From contig JAOVFP010000013.1 of the NCBI GenBank assembly GCA_025738555.1, positions 3,658,001-3,722,000 on the forward strand: 64,000 nt of DNA, read 5' to 3'. The translations under genes and the position numbers were made by a program. Source of the DNA: Cyathus striatus. Taxonomy: Eukaryota > Basidiomycota > Agaricomycetes > Agaricales > Nidulariaceae. A model generated the notes under the pieces. It did no database searches. It saw only the letters and a list, made by a program, of their open reading frames with translations, and had not been told where the DNA came from. Below are positions 1 through 10,689 of the stretch, piece after piece; within the stretch, counting starts at the first letter, position 1, and every line of letters begins with the position of its first letter.

Positions 1-1505
1 TGGGCCGCTCTCGTTCAGCCAGGCTCACCTGCCCCAAGGTCTCCCCAGCGTCGTCCATCCACTTCCAGCTCCCGCCGCCCATCTCTCTCCCGCCTTCACC
101 GAAGACCGTCCATCACCCACGCTCGTGCAACTGACGGGTCCTTCATAAACGTAACTATCGACACCGCAGCTCCTTCCCCAAATCTCTGCCTCGTACAGCC
201 ACCCCTTCAGCGAAGAACTTTGACCTCACTGCATTCGGCTACGCCTCTGTCTTCGTCCACTTGCCCAAGACGCCTTCCACGCCTTCTCCCTTCCTAAGGC
301 GAGACATCAACCAGGCCATGCCGCCTCCCCCGGCACCCCAGGTTCCTGTCTCCGCCAGCTACTCGCACATCCCCATCCCTCCTGTCCCAGAGAGTCCCCC
401 GCCCAGCAAACGCACCTTGAACCGTTTCCGCTCATTTGGCATCCTCCGTCCCCGCTCCAAGTCGACCTCCACCAACATGCCCTCCTCTCCCACCAAAAAG
501 TCCTCTTCCTCCGCTACCGCCAAGTCACGCTTCTTCTCCCCCGTGGATGTGACGAAGCGCAAGAAGGCAAAATACAACTACGTGCGCCCGCCCCCTCCTC
601 TTGCCAACGATCTCGCGATGCTGCAGTTCTCAGAGGGAGGCACTCTCGAGTCGCATGCTCAACGAGTGATGGAGAAGCAAGCCAGGCAGGCTGCAGGGAC
701 TCACACAGGTGCTGAGATTGGCGTCGGAGACGTCTACAGAGACGGCAAGGGTGGAGTCTGGTGGGACGTCGATGAGGAGCTTGAGTATCAGCCTCTTATG
801 GCCGCACAGCAGACCATGGCTGATGAAGAGATCCAGTGGGTCAAGTTCACTTCTGATTCTGAAGAGGACAAGGAAAACGAAGGCATCGTTGATCTTGCTG
901 GCGTCGATGAGCGCCGCGGATCCACGTCCACGCAGGACTCAGATTTGGATCCAAAGTACCTCGTGGAGGAACAACAGCCCGACGATGCGATTCTGTCGAG
1001 GAAGGTCGGGATGAGCGTTCTTTCTCTTCCTTCTCGTCCTCGGCGGGCTGCGAAGCACCTACACAAGCCCGAGTTTCTTGTTGATGTTGCTGCTTTTGGT
1101 CCTCGGTCGCCTAGGTCATTTGGGTTTGTTTCCAAGTCTCCTATCCCGTCCTCACACAAGCCAAAGGGCAAGGCTCGTCGTCGTCCCCCGCCTCTCAAGC
1201 TCGCTTCGCCGGCGAGTGTGCACAAGAAGCCTATCAACTCTCCCGTTGACGCGGACCGCGTGAGGAAGGAATTTATGGAGGACTCATTTGCTCCTTCCCC
1301 TTTGTCACCTGCTCCTCAACCTCAGTTACTTCAGATCCCCGAGGTGCCTATCACCCCTCAGCTGTCGTCGCTCCGTCCAGGGCTTGCATCGAAAGTCAAC
1401 CTTGCTGCATTGAGGTCTGTCGATTCGCTTGCGCTGGCTGGGAAGATGGTTAAAAAACCTTCGGTATTCAATATACGCGGAGTGTTTGGAAAGAGGATCG
1501 AGTAG
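1..1505 (+). CDS. Pro/Ser-rich hypothetical protein, 5' end beyond the window
   Basis: The function is not recognised. The final exon is open through to a TAG ending at 1505. It encodes a basic, Pro/Ser-rich stretch (RFRSFGILRPRSKS, PSSPTKKSSSS), an acidic centre (DSEEDKENEG) and a C-terminus ending FNIRGVFGKRIE. There are no membrane segments, so a nuclear or cytoplasmic regulatory protein is plausible but unproven. The first in-frame ATG is at 318, but coding-like sequence extends upstream (NFDLTAFGYASVFVHLPKTP just before it), so 318 is probably not the true start. The reading frame in 1-124 differs from that after 199. An intron of about 125-198 (GTGCAA...GTACAG) joins them cleanly as ...SITHAPTPSAKNFDL. 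Confidence is good that the gene is real and low for anything about its role. Confidence 0.7.
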
Positions 1506-1834
1506 ATCTTCACGTCTTCAATGACGACACACGAAAATTCTCAATGTCTCGACACGCATCCTGTCTAATAATGTTCAAATAATTCCTGCTTTCTCATTGC
1601 TATCTCTGTGTCACCTCGCTGTATAGTTGTTGTATCCATATTATTATATCTCCTTAGTCACCTGTCATATACCACTTCGTGCTACGCATGAACAAATTGT
1701 ATCCTTATTGTATAGCCATTTTATTTACCACTCTTTTTTGAATAACAACGAATATTTTGAAGCTGACAGAATTGAATATGAAATCCATTGTTCGCCTGAT
1801 CTTCACCATTGTTCTGCACTGCTTTTACTTACCC
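1506..1834. other. Convergent 3' intergenic region
   Basis: This is AT-rich sequence between two converging genes, presumably holding both 3' UTRs. I see no supportable gene, repeat or RNA in it. Confidence 0.5.
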
Positions 1835-3026
1835 TCAAGTTGAATCATATTCTGAAATTCTTGTTCCGACGGCAATGCGGGTTTGAGCCTTGTAAACTAT
1901 TGCACAGGCTATGGCCACATCCTGGAGACCTATGCCGACGGATTTGAACATGGTTACAGGGCCGTCAAAAGTATGCGCTGCCTCCGCGTCATTTGAATCC
2001 ACGGAGGGAGGTGGAGCATTTAACACATCCTCAACGACCTCTCCATCTTTCATGGGTGCAAGTTCTCCAATTTCCACTACTTGATGCCCCTGCACATTTG
2101 CGGAGATGAGTTCTCCAGCTTCAATTTCACAGTCTTTCCGCGAATCCACAATCAAAGCCCTAGAAATGCGCGCATTGAGATCCTGTCTGCGCGGTATAGC
2201 ATCTGTGCATATTGCCCTCATTACGAGGTCTGCATCAACCTCATGCATGGCGGGAGTGTAGCTTCCAATGAGAATAACATGAGTCCCAGTGCGCACCCAT
2301 GATGAAGGGAACAACGGGCTCGTGGAAGATGTAGCACATATTATAAGATCGGCAGCACGAACAGATTTTTCGCTGATATGCTGTCTGACCTCGCGAGAAA
2401 GGTAAACGAAATGTGAGGGAAACGGGATTGGAGGAGATCTCGGAGAGATTCAACACGTTGGTTTATAGAGCGGTTTATGATTGTGCAGGAGCGCAGAGTG
2501 GGAAAGTACCGTATGTGAAGATCTATATGAGCTTCTATCTGCTTGCCTGCACCAAAAGCTACGAGTCTTTGTGGGGTACGAAGCCCAACCAGGTTCGTGG
2601 ATAACAAAGAGCCTGCCAGAAGGTATGGTGGTGTTTATGAGAAGGTGTATTCGACATTTAGAACGTACCAGCGGCGTTTCTGAGAGCAGTGAGATTTCTG
2701 GCATTTACAATAGCTTTTACCGCGCCTGTATCTTCATCTAGTACCAGAGTAGAGCCTGGTAGTCCTCTAGTATCATCTTTACATTTAGGAACACTGACTA
2801 CTTTAATTGTAGTCCCCTGTAGACTTGGGTATCCTATTCGAGCTGGCATGAACAGAACATTATGGTTTGATGTTGGGATAGATGTGCGATGTGGAGTCGC
2901 GACTTGGTTGCTGGATCCAGAAGAGAACAAAGCAAAGACTCGAGCCATAAGATATTGTAACTCTGAAGGTGAAAGGGAAGATGAGATATTTTCAACATCA
3001 TTAGCAGAAAGGACTAAAAGTGACAT
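1835..3026 (-). CDS. Ornithine cyclodeaminase / mu-crystallin family protein, with an apparent frameshift
   Basis: This is an NAD(P)-binding protein of the ornithine cyclodeaminase/mu-crystallin family, probably cytosolic. Members act on ornithine, ketimines or amino acids, and the substrate cannot be told from sequence. The first exon (3026 to about 2666) starts MSLLVLSANDVENIS and carries LPGSTLVLDEDTGAVKAIVNARNLTALRNAAG. After a short intron the Rossmann segment follows (QRLVAFGAGKQIEAHIDLH). The third part reads EKSVRAADLIICATSS, GTHVILIGSYTPAMHEVDADLV and KSVGIGLQDVAIACAIVYK. Total length of about 330 aa fits the family. The frame changes near 2396-2402 between SFTFLA and EVRQHISEK with no usable intron, so one base seems to be missing there. 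It could be an assembly error or an inactivated gene. Confidence 0.8.
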
Positions 3027-3148
3027 TGGTAGAACAAGATTGAAGATGCTTTACGAACCGCCTATCAGCAGGGACATATTATTATTAGCTTGTCATGTGG
3101 AAATGATAATGAGGACATGTTATAGCGTCCTTAGTACAAAATAATGTC

Positions 3149-3247
3149 TGCCCCATGGCTGAGTTGGTTACAGCGTCCGACTGTTAGAAAGAGTTCATAC
3201 TCAATCAATTAATCGGAAGGTCATGAGTTCGAGCCTCATTGGGGCAG
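3149..3247 (+). tRNA. tRNA-Asn (anticodon GTT) with a 25-base intron
   Basis: A complete cloverleaf can be drawn. The acceptor stem TGCCCCA/TGGGGCA pairs over 7 bp, with discriminator G at 3247. The D arm is GCT...AGC. The anticodon stem is TCCGA (3176-3180) with TCGGA (3213-3217), around loop CTGTTAA. The T arm is ATGAG-TTCGAGC-CTCAT. The anticodon GTT is at 3183-3185. An intron at about 3187-3211 sits directly after position 37, the canonical place for nuclear tRNA introns cut by the tRNA splicing endonuclease. The body resembles fungal tRNA-Asn. CCA is not encoded, as expected for a eukaryote. Confidence 0.93.
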
Positions 3248-3264
3248 GAATATTTTTTACTTCC

Positions 3265-3297
3265 TTAATAGTCGGACGCTATAACCAACTCATCCAT
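3265..3297 (-). repeat. Inverted, decayed copy of the 5' half of the tRNA-Asn
   Basis: Read on the minus strand, 3297-3265 matches tRNA positions 3155-3187 at 29 of 33 bases, covering the D arm through the anticodon loop. The four differences are mostly transitions, and the anticodon GTT has become ATT. The T arm and acceptor stem are absent, so it cannot be a functional tRNA. A 12-base piece of the same sequence (GTTATAGCGTCC) also lies upstream at about 3119-3130 in direct orientation. Transcripts through both the gene and this copy could fold into a hairpin. Confidence 0.85.
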
Positions 3298-3617
3298 CAA
3301 CGCTGGATAGAAAAATGCTAATTTGCCGTGTGCGGAGCTAATATTAAGAAGTTCGTGGTTTATAGTCTCGAAGGAATAAACGGAGGAAGGAATACCGGTT
3401 GCAAAAAGGAGGTCGAAGAGGTGAAGCACGGCAAACAAGAAGATTAGCTTCAAACATGTCGATGTTGTGTTAAGTACATAATGCATGGAATGCAATAATT
3501 ATTGTAGCTGGATTCATCCTAAATCATACAAATGTAACTATGCTGGTAACATATGAGTACAGCACTCAAAATAAATATGTAATGAGAAACATAGCATGTC
3601 GTAAGCATGGTATCCAT
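3298..3617. other. Intergenic region
   Basis: AT-rich spacer between the tRNA half-copy and the 3' end of the first Rho GEF gene. A short minus-strand open frame is present (3265-3495) but has no recognisable domain and overlaps the tRNA copy, so I do not call it. Confidence 0.4.
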
Positions 3618-6600
3618 TTATGACCTCCAAGACCCAGCTGAATTACGTTGTAAACCAGGTGAATGAGGAAGGGACTGAGCCGATTGTACGGATTGTACAG
3701 ATAGAACGCGATGGGGCTGGTTATTTCCACGCCTCTCAGGAAGATTTAATGGTACAGTGGGAATGAGCTCGACGACATGTTGAGCAATGGCGCGCGAGCG
3801 AGCTCCGGAAACCGTATCCGTGCTGTTCATCACTGCATGAACTTGTGCTTCTTGTACACTCCCATCCGCCGAAGGTGTAATTGCGGCATTGGAGCTGACG
3901 CCTCGGCCATCCCAGATGCATCGCACATCGTTACCAGGAATGATTTGGGCGAGACGACCAGACTCAATATGGCGAATTTCAATGAACCTGGTATCAAATA
4001 GTAAAATGTATGGAGAATGGAATGCAACGCGTTCAGCAGTTCCTTCCCACTCGATAGTGCCGGCCGACCGAGAGGGATCACCGTGTTTGTCAACATAAAC
4101 ACCAAATTCTATGGAAATAACAATGAATACAGACTCGTCTACTAGAGTAAATCACATACCGTCGTAGACCAGAAGGAATTCGTCTTCTGCAGAGCGGAAC
4201 ATTCCCATAGGACGGCATGACTCGCATCTCTTTGCTAATGAAGCTAATCTTGGATCCTCACGCATTGGAATCGTGACACTGTTGAAGCTAAAAAGACATT
4301 AGAGCTGCACGGCTGGAAAAAGATGACATCACATACTCATTAAGGTCCATGATTTCAAAGCCCTTGGCACACAGAATGGCAATCCTCGCCTTTAAAAAGA
4401 TGAGGTCGAACGATTCTGACGGCAAGAAGAAATCTCGGTAAATACGGAACCACTCCGACTTTGCGGAGCGGAAACCCAGGCGAGAACCAAGGCCTACTGG
4501 TGCCTTCACTCTCTCGTTAATTTTGTCTCCCACAGGTTCCAAAACACGGAAGATGCTGTCCAACTGAAAATGACAATGTTATAACGAGAAAATCCTGCAG
4601 TAATGTAAAACGTACCCCTTTCTTCTTCATATAAATGATCAACGTTCGCCCATGTAACTGTCCGACACTGAAGAAGTGAACATCTTTAGTACCGTTCAAC
4701 TTCTGAGGTATTTGTGATGTATGAGAAGCATGTGGTGATGAAGGCACCAGAGCTTCGATATGGTATGCAAACAGAGATTTGTCTGCAAGTACCAGGAATA
4801 TACCAAAGTCTTCTAGCATGGCACATTGTGTAACCATTTTCAAATGAAGAACCCGGCGCATCGCTAACAAAATGCATGAGTATCAGCTGGTGATAACTTT
4901 AAACACACTTACACTTTGGATCATGTCTAAAGCCAATCCACACGCCCTCGGCGCAGCCAATGGCAACAAGAGCACGACCATCAGCAGTATCTGCAATACA
5001 TCAGCCGGGGCCAAGGTTGGCATATACAAACACCTACTGAAAGGAACTGAGCAAGTAACCTTCCCAGTGTAAGTAATGTCTTGATTCCATGACGGTGTTT
5101 GTGTTGCGGTGATAGAAGGGACAAGGAAAGTATCGGAACTAAGAGTCTCAGGCTCAAAGACCTTGTTAGAGTCCTGCACCACTCTTCTTAAACCCAATGC
5201 CTCTTCCAATTTGGATTTCCAATCCGTACGAGCCTGAGAAGACTCGGCATAAAGGATATACGGGCCACCTGTCCTGCCATTATGATGGAGGGTGAGAGGG
5301 TAAACAGATCGAGAATCATTGGGATTTTCAGGCGATGGAACATTGGAGTTTTCATGTGCACGTTCGCCGCGAAGATTGCGCAGAATGCCAGTGCTCCTTT
5401 GTGTCGGTGGGTCCGTGAAGTTAACCAAAGTCAAAAGATCAAGAGGAATGGGTCGTCGATTTACGTAGTACTTCAACACACCATCTCGCTCCTTTGGCTT
5501 AGTCATAACCACTGATGAAATCAACCGGTCAGCATGGTAAAGCATAATGTGAAATATACGTACAATAATTGTCGAAGAGAAGTACGTGCAATTCACTCCA
5601 GCCGTTCCACTCCAGGCCGCTCTCAGGCTGACGAAGAAGCCGACCTGAATAGACCAGTGTCCGTTGCTCATCGAGTAAGTCCATGTCCTGGAAAATGTTA
5701 GTAAGTATACATAAGACAGAAGAATGAATCGCACAATAAATTCTCCGTTTTTAAATACGAGGTTAGAGTTGTAACGCCATAGCTCAACCTTCTGTTTGGC
5801 ACTGAACACGCCAGGCTCTGTCTCCTTCCCGAGAGCCTTGATAATGTCAATAACCTGAGGAATGGTGTCGAGGTCGTCATGAGGCTCCTCGGTCTCTTCG
5901 ATAATTCCTTTCAAGAGAAGCTCATAACGAAGTAGTCGGGGAATGGGTCGATTAATAAAGTTTTTCATGTCAAGACGGTGGGCATCCGGATGACGAACGC
6001 ATTGCTGTGCATTAGATGAGCTAGGATTATGCCAAAGAGAAACAAGGAGAACGAACATCAACAAATGCCTTGAAAGCAGGGTTAGTCGCCATCTCGTCAT
6101 CAATCCTATAGGCAGCGATGGGATAGTTGGGAATGTATTCCATATATGCATCTCTGAAGTTTAGCGCAGTGTCAAACAGAGGTGCAACGATGCTTCGAAT
6201 CTTAGGATGCTCTTCGCGCTGAATTTCGTGGAACTTGGTTACTAGTCTCCGATGGTGCGTATAAAGTTCAGTAAAATTGTGGAATACATCGTCGATGAAT
6301 TGGTCAAGGCGCTGAGGAGCGATAATGGGAGGATCGGCAGCTCGAAGAGGTTGAACATACATCTAATAACAATAAGTAAGAGCACCATAAAATACAGATG
6401 CGTGGCATACCGTTTCGATGTTTTCCAAGTCCTTCACGTATGCCATCTCTCCCTTGATCAATTCGAAAATGATCCTATTATGGTGATCAGACTGAACGTT
6501 TACCTATATATAGCGAGATACCTACGCCTGTCGTTTTGCTTCCTTCTTTGTAAATGTTTCCCTAATCTCAGGAGCGACAAGATCATGCCATTCAAACTTT

Positions 6601-9515
6601 CCGGGAGCTCCCTTGCCCATTGCGGACTGGAACGTGAGTAGCTGGGCAACACCATAAAGATTCTTGATAGCCTCAACAGCTTCCTTAAGGAACTCCTTGT
6701 CAGGATGGTGTTCACCAGTGTCATTGGCCACCGCTTCAAGCATCACCGGGTATTTTTGAAGGTGCTCCGAGGGCCTGTTCAGGAAATGTTTCAAATCCAG
6801 ACGGATAGTTTCACCTTGCCGCGATGATTCTCTCGCACATTGCTGTCGAAAAGGTCAGAGATATTAAATGCGACAGGTATCGTGATCAATCACCTCCAGG
6901 AATAGCTTAAATTTTGGGTTGTTCTCAACCTCATCTTTCATCCTCTTCTCACCAATGGGATGATGCCCAATATAAGTAGGATAGGCAAGCCTAAACTCGG
7001 TAGCGGCATCCAGGAATATATCGCCTATGCGCTCAATCACCGGCCCCTGCTCGCGTTGTCGAACATACATGACCTCCAACAACCGGCGATTGCACTCGCG
7101 TAAATCCAGAATGTTGCCAAACACATCGTCGATGAAATCCTCTAGCATCTCGGGTGGCATAACCGGTGGGTTTGCAAGTCGAAGCGGCTTGATAAATACG
7201 GACTCCACAATATCCAAATCTTTGATATATTGTTCTTCCTTCATAATAATCTTGTGTATAATACTAAATATGACAGATATTAGTACACTCTGAGGTTATA
7301 AGAACATAAACATACTTTTGTCGTCTGATCTCTTCCTCGGACAGTGCATTCAAGATACCCTGGTCAACAGTCTCTTCCCATTCCTCCAATTTTGTAGAAG
7401 ATATAATGTCTGTAGGTGGAGGTAGAGCTGCGATAGTAGTTCCCTAGAAACAGTGAAGCTATAGACAGTGTTGGCACCATAAGGAATGGGTATCGTACCT
7501 TTCTAGGACATGCAAAGCAGTAGCACGGAGATTCATCAGTGCAACTGGGTGAATAACACCTCGTAAGGACAGTGATCACTCCTGTGGGTAGCTCTTCCCT
7601 CTCGGGAACAGCATCAGAGGTACCCTCAACATCATCCAAAAACATATAAACGTCCTCCACGCCATCCTGCAGAACCCTACCTCCCCACTCAACCTCATAA
7701 AAGAACAATTGACTTTGTAGACTACGAGCAACCTGAAGAGCAATTCGCCTATCATTAGTGGAAATGCCGTGGTTGATAGCGAGATCGCGCTGGATGCGGG
7801 ACTGGATGGTAGACTGCATCAGGGGGAGAAAGAGGTGAACTCAGTTCATAGGGGGATTTATACTACGGTGGCTGGAAATTCACGTACCACGATATCTTTG
7901 CCGGTAAACGCCCTCGGATATGGAATGTTCCCCTTCACATGCGTTCCGCGCGGTACTTTATCCCTCAGCTGCACGGCCATGTGCGATAGGAGAGAGATAT
8001 TAACAAAACGATTCTCATCCTCTTCTTCCTCATCCTCCCAGTACTCTCCATCTTCACCAGCAGCAACTACATTATCGTGGAGTCCCAAAGGTTCATCATG
8101 CTTAAAATCAGCAAGCGTCTTTAGCATATCCGTAGGTCTACGCACGACACCCCCAGCGGGCATGTCTTCCTCGTAGTATGCTTCTTGGATCGGGAAACGT
8201 GACTCTGGGGGAAGTGTGCTTTGCGAGGTGTCATACGGGTTGGGATAAGATGCGGCATCCTTGTAATCGGTACTGGGCGTTGTCACTGCAGTACCGTAGT
8301 CCGCGTCTGGCACGTACGACATAGTCGAAGGCTGATAGGTGGAAGGCTGATAAATTGATGACTGATAGCTGCGGTTGCGGCCAACGGACGCGCCAACACC
8401 ATTACTTGCTGTGTTGTGTGTTTCGTCTGTCATGAATTTAATTACAACTGTATCACGGAAAGAAAAACAAGCAAAGTCATACATTTATTAGAATCGTATC
8501 GTGAGTCAGGTACTACATATTCAGAGGCTGCCAAGTTTTCGCGACTTGGGTTCTGAGGAGGGTAAGGAGGTGCATTGAGGGATTCTGAGTATGCATGGTG
8601 CTGCTGCGGTTGGTATTGCTGATGCTGCTGTCGGTATGGTTGCTGTTGCTGATGGTGGTGTCCGTTGTTGACGTTCCTGTTATCCATATTGTAGATATCA
8701 AATCCGGAGGAAGAGAGCGCTTGTCCAACGCTGGGTGTGTTCTCTTGGTATCCTGGGACTGCCGGTGGAAGTGCCCCTGGAGGACGGTAGGGGGATGCGC
8801 CAGAAGAAGACGCGCTGTAGCTCCCGCCGCCTCTAGAAAGACTGGGTTGAGGTGAAGTTGGGCTGGAGGTTGGGCGAGGATCTGCTGGAAGTCCTGGTAG
8901 AGGTGACGGTCTCCCGTTGGTTGCTGGTTGGGATCCGTTCAGATATCCGCCTCCACTTGGAGCTTGGGGCAGGCGCCGACCGTTCGCGCTTCCGGTAGTC
9001 GCCTTTTTCAGTAGGTCTGTGGAACTGGAGGTTGATGTGGAAGAAATGGTAGCGTAGGAATCTGCGGTATAGTGCGCTGGTCGTTGGGGAGAATTGGAAT
9101 CATAATAAGGTTCAGGAATGGGCATTGAGATGGGGGTTGTGGGGGAAGATGATGAGCTGCCGGGTGTGGGGGGCAATCTTCGTACACCAGAGTTTTTGGA
9201 AGAATTAGCTTGGTGTACAGGGGTAAGTGGTAACCCCTCCTGTGCGTCTGAAGATGATCACGTTAGAGAGTCGCTAGGCAGTGTAGGGCATGATCACGGC
9301 ATACAATACTGTTGATGGTTGGTGGGGAGGGTTTTGTTAACAGGGTGTGTAAGTGGAGAGTCGCGACCTCCTAGATAGTCACCATACAACCCCTCCAACT
9401 CATCCCTCGATGGCGGATTTGGCGTCTCTGATTCAAACCCGGCCCACACTTCGTTGTAGAGCCTCTGGAGATCCTGATCAACAGGCGAATTTGGTCTTTG
9501 GCCAGGAGCAGGCAT
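3618..9515 (-). CDS. rom2: Rom2-type Rho1 guanine nucleotide exchange factor, copy A (DEP-DH-DH-PH-CNH)
   Basis: This GEF is expected to load GTP on Rho1 in the cell-wall-integrity pathway at the plasma membrane. It is a multi-exon gene of roughly 1,600-1,700 codons starting MPAPGQRPNSPVDQDLQ at 9515. In order: a Pro/Ser/Gln/His-rich N-terminus (9250-8490); a DEP region (8100-7500; VPRGTHVK, IPYPRAFTGKDIV, QSQLFFYEVEWGGRVLQDGV); a first DH domain (7280-6780; EEQYIKDLDIVESVFIKPLR, LKHFLNRPSEHLQKYPVMLE); a second DH domain (6478-5860; EMAYVKDLENIE, MKNFINRPIPRLLRYELLLK); PH (5700-5160; ELHVLLFDNYLVMTK); and CNH (5070-3700; GKVTCSVPF, YMKKKG, LIPTVPLNLPE). The yeast relatives Rom1/Rom2 have one DH domain. 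All exons join in frame by eye. The closest relative in the window is copy B at 22.9-28.5 kb. Confidence 0.9.
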
Positions 9516-10689
9516 GGCCGCTCAGAGAAGAGTTGCTGGCAGTGAGGTTGAGGATGGTGGTGGACGATAAGGTGAATTTACGGGCGGTTTACCAGGTTGG
9601 TGTGGTGGGTGGACGGGCGCCTGGGCGGGTCAAGGGGACAAGCCGGTGTGCGAATTGGACCGAGCGCAGGGCTGCAGCGGGGAGTGAAGTGGTGTAATGA
9701 AATATGCAAGTGTATTGTAAATACAGAGAATGCAGAGATGCAGCGGTGAGTGGTATCACTCGTATGAACCGGTACACTTTGGGTGCGCTCGACGTAACGG
9801 TACGCTCGTCACATTTCTTTATTACACTGACCAACTCCCACGCACATCTCTGCTGTCTTCCACTCTCAAGTGACCTGGTCTGTTTCCCGACACGCGAAAA
9901 ACATCACTTCTGCAGCGCTCTTGTGTCTGGAATCTGCTATATATATATTCACATCGATAACCCAGCCCGTTAGCCAACCTCTGCGATCGTTGTCAATCAC
10001 ATTGATTTCCACATTATCCATACCTGCAGGCAGCCACGGTCCACGGAAGTACTGCCGCGAACTCGCATTCACTCAGCTGACCTTGCTCTTCTGGCCAGTC
10101 TTCTTATCTGCTGCAAGCCTGTAATGGCTCGACTGCCACCGTCAAATCACACCAGTAATGCGTTCTGTGAAGCACCATGCGCAAATTGCCGTCTGTGCAC
10201 GGAGGCTCCGCGACCTGCCTACGTGCGATCGCTGATTTTGTTTCTCTGATATTCTGCTTCTCCTGGATCGTCTGCTGTAATCACCTTGATCTCCCAGGTC
10301 GAATCATGGCGGCAGTGAATTAATGACCCACGCTGCTATTTTTAACAAATGCATGAATTGTGCCTGTAGCCATCTCGTCCTCCTTTATCTACTGATTGAA
10401 AGCCTGTTGTTCCTCAGAGTACAACAATTCAAAACTATCATGAAACGTTATCATAAGTTCCTTAATGTCTGACAGTATTATAATTGACAGTCAGTCATTT
10501 GATTCATCCCTAAGTTAAATCTTTAATATAAGCCAATTTTCATCATTGTTGACCATCACTACACGGAGGTATATAGTAGATATACACAATAGAAATTCCT
10601 TCCAATACAAAAACGACAGCAATAGCACGACTGACTAAATCATTTCTCTGAGACAACATACATCACCCGACAAAATCCCCAATACACTA
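9516..10689. promoter_or_regulatory. Upstream region of the Rho GEF copy A
   Basis: About 1.2 kb without a supportable gene. It should contain the promoter and 5' UTR of the minus-strand Rho GEF on its left and the 3' UTR of the zinc-finger gene on its right. Short open frames here lack recognisable domains. I see no clear repeat or defined binding site. Confidence 0.4.

Noticed and set aside
788..1237. 149-codon minus-strand frame
   Set aside because: Antisense shadow of the plus-strand Pro/Ser-rich gene, with no recognisable motif.
3149..3247. Reading the tRNA as a different isotype
   Set aside because: The stem and loop geometry place GTT at positions 34-36, and the body matches fungal tRNA-Asn. 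Other registers break the anticodon stem.
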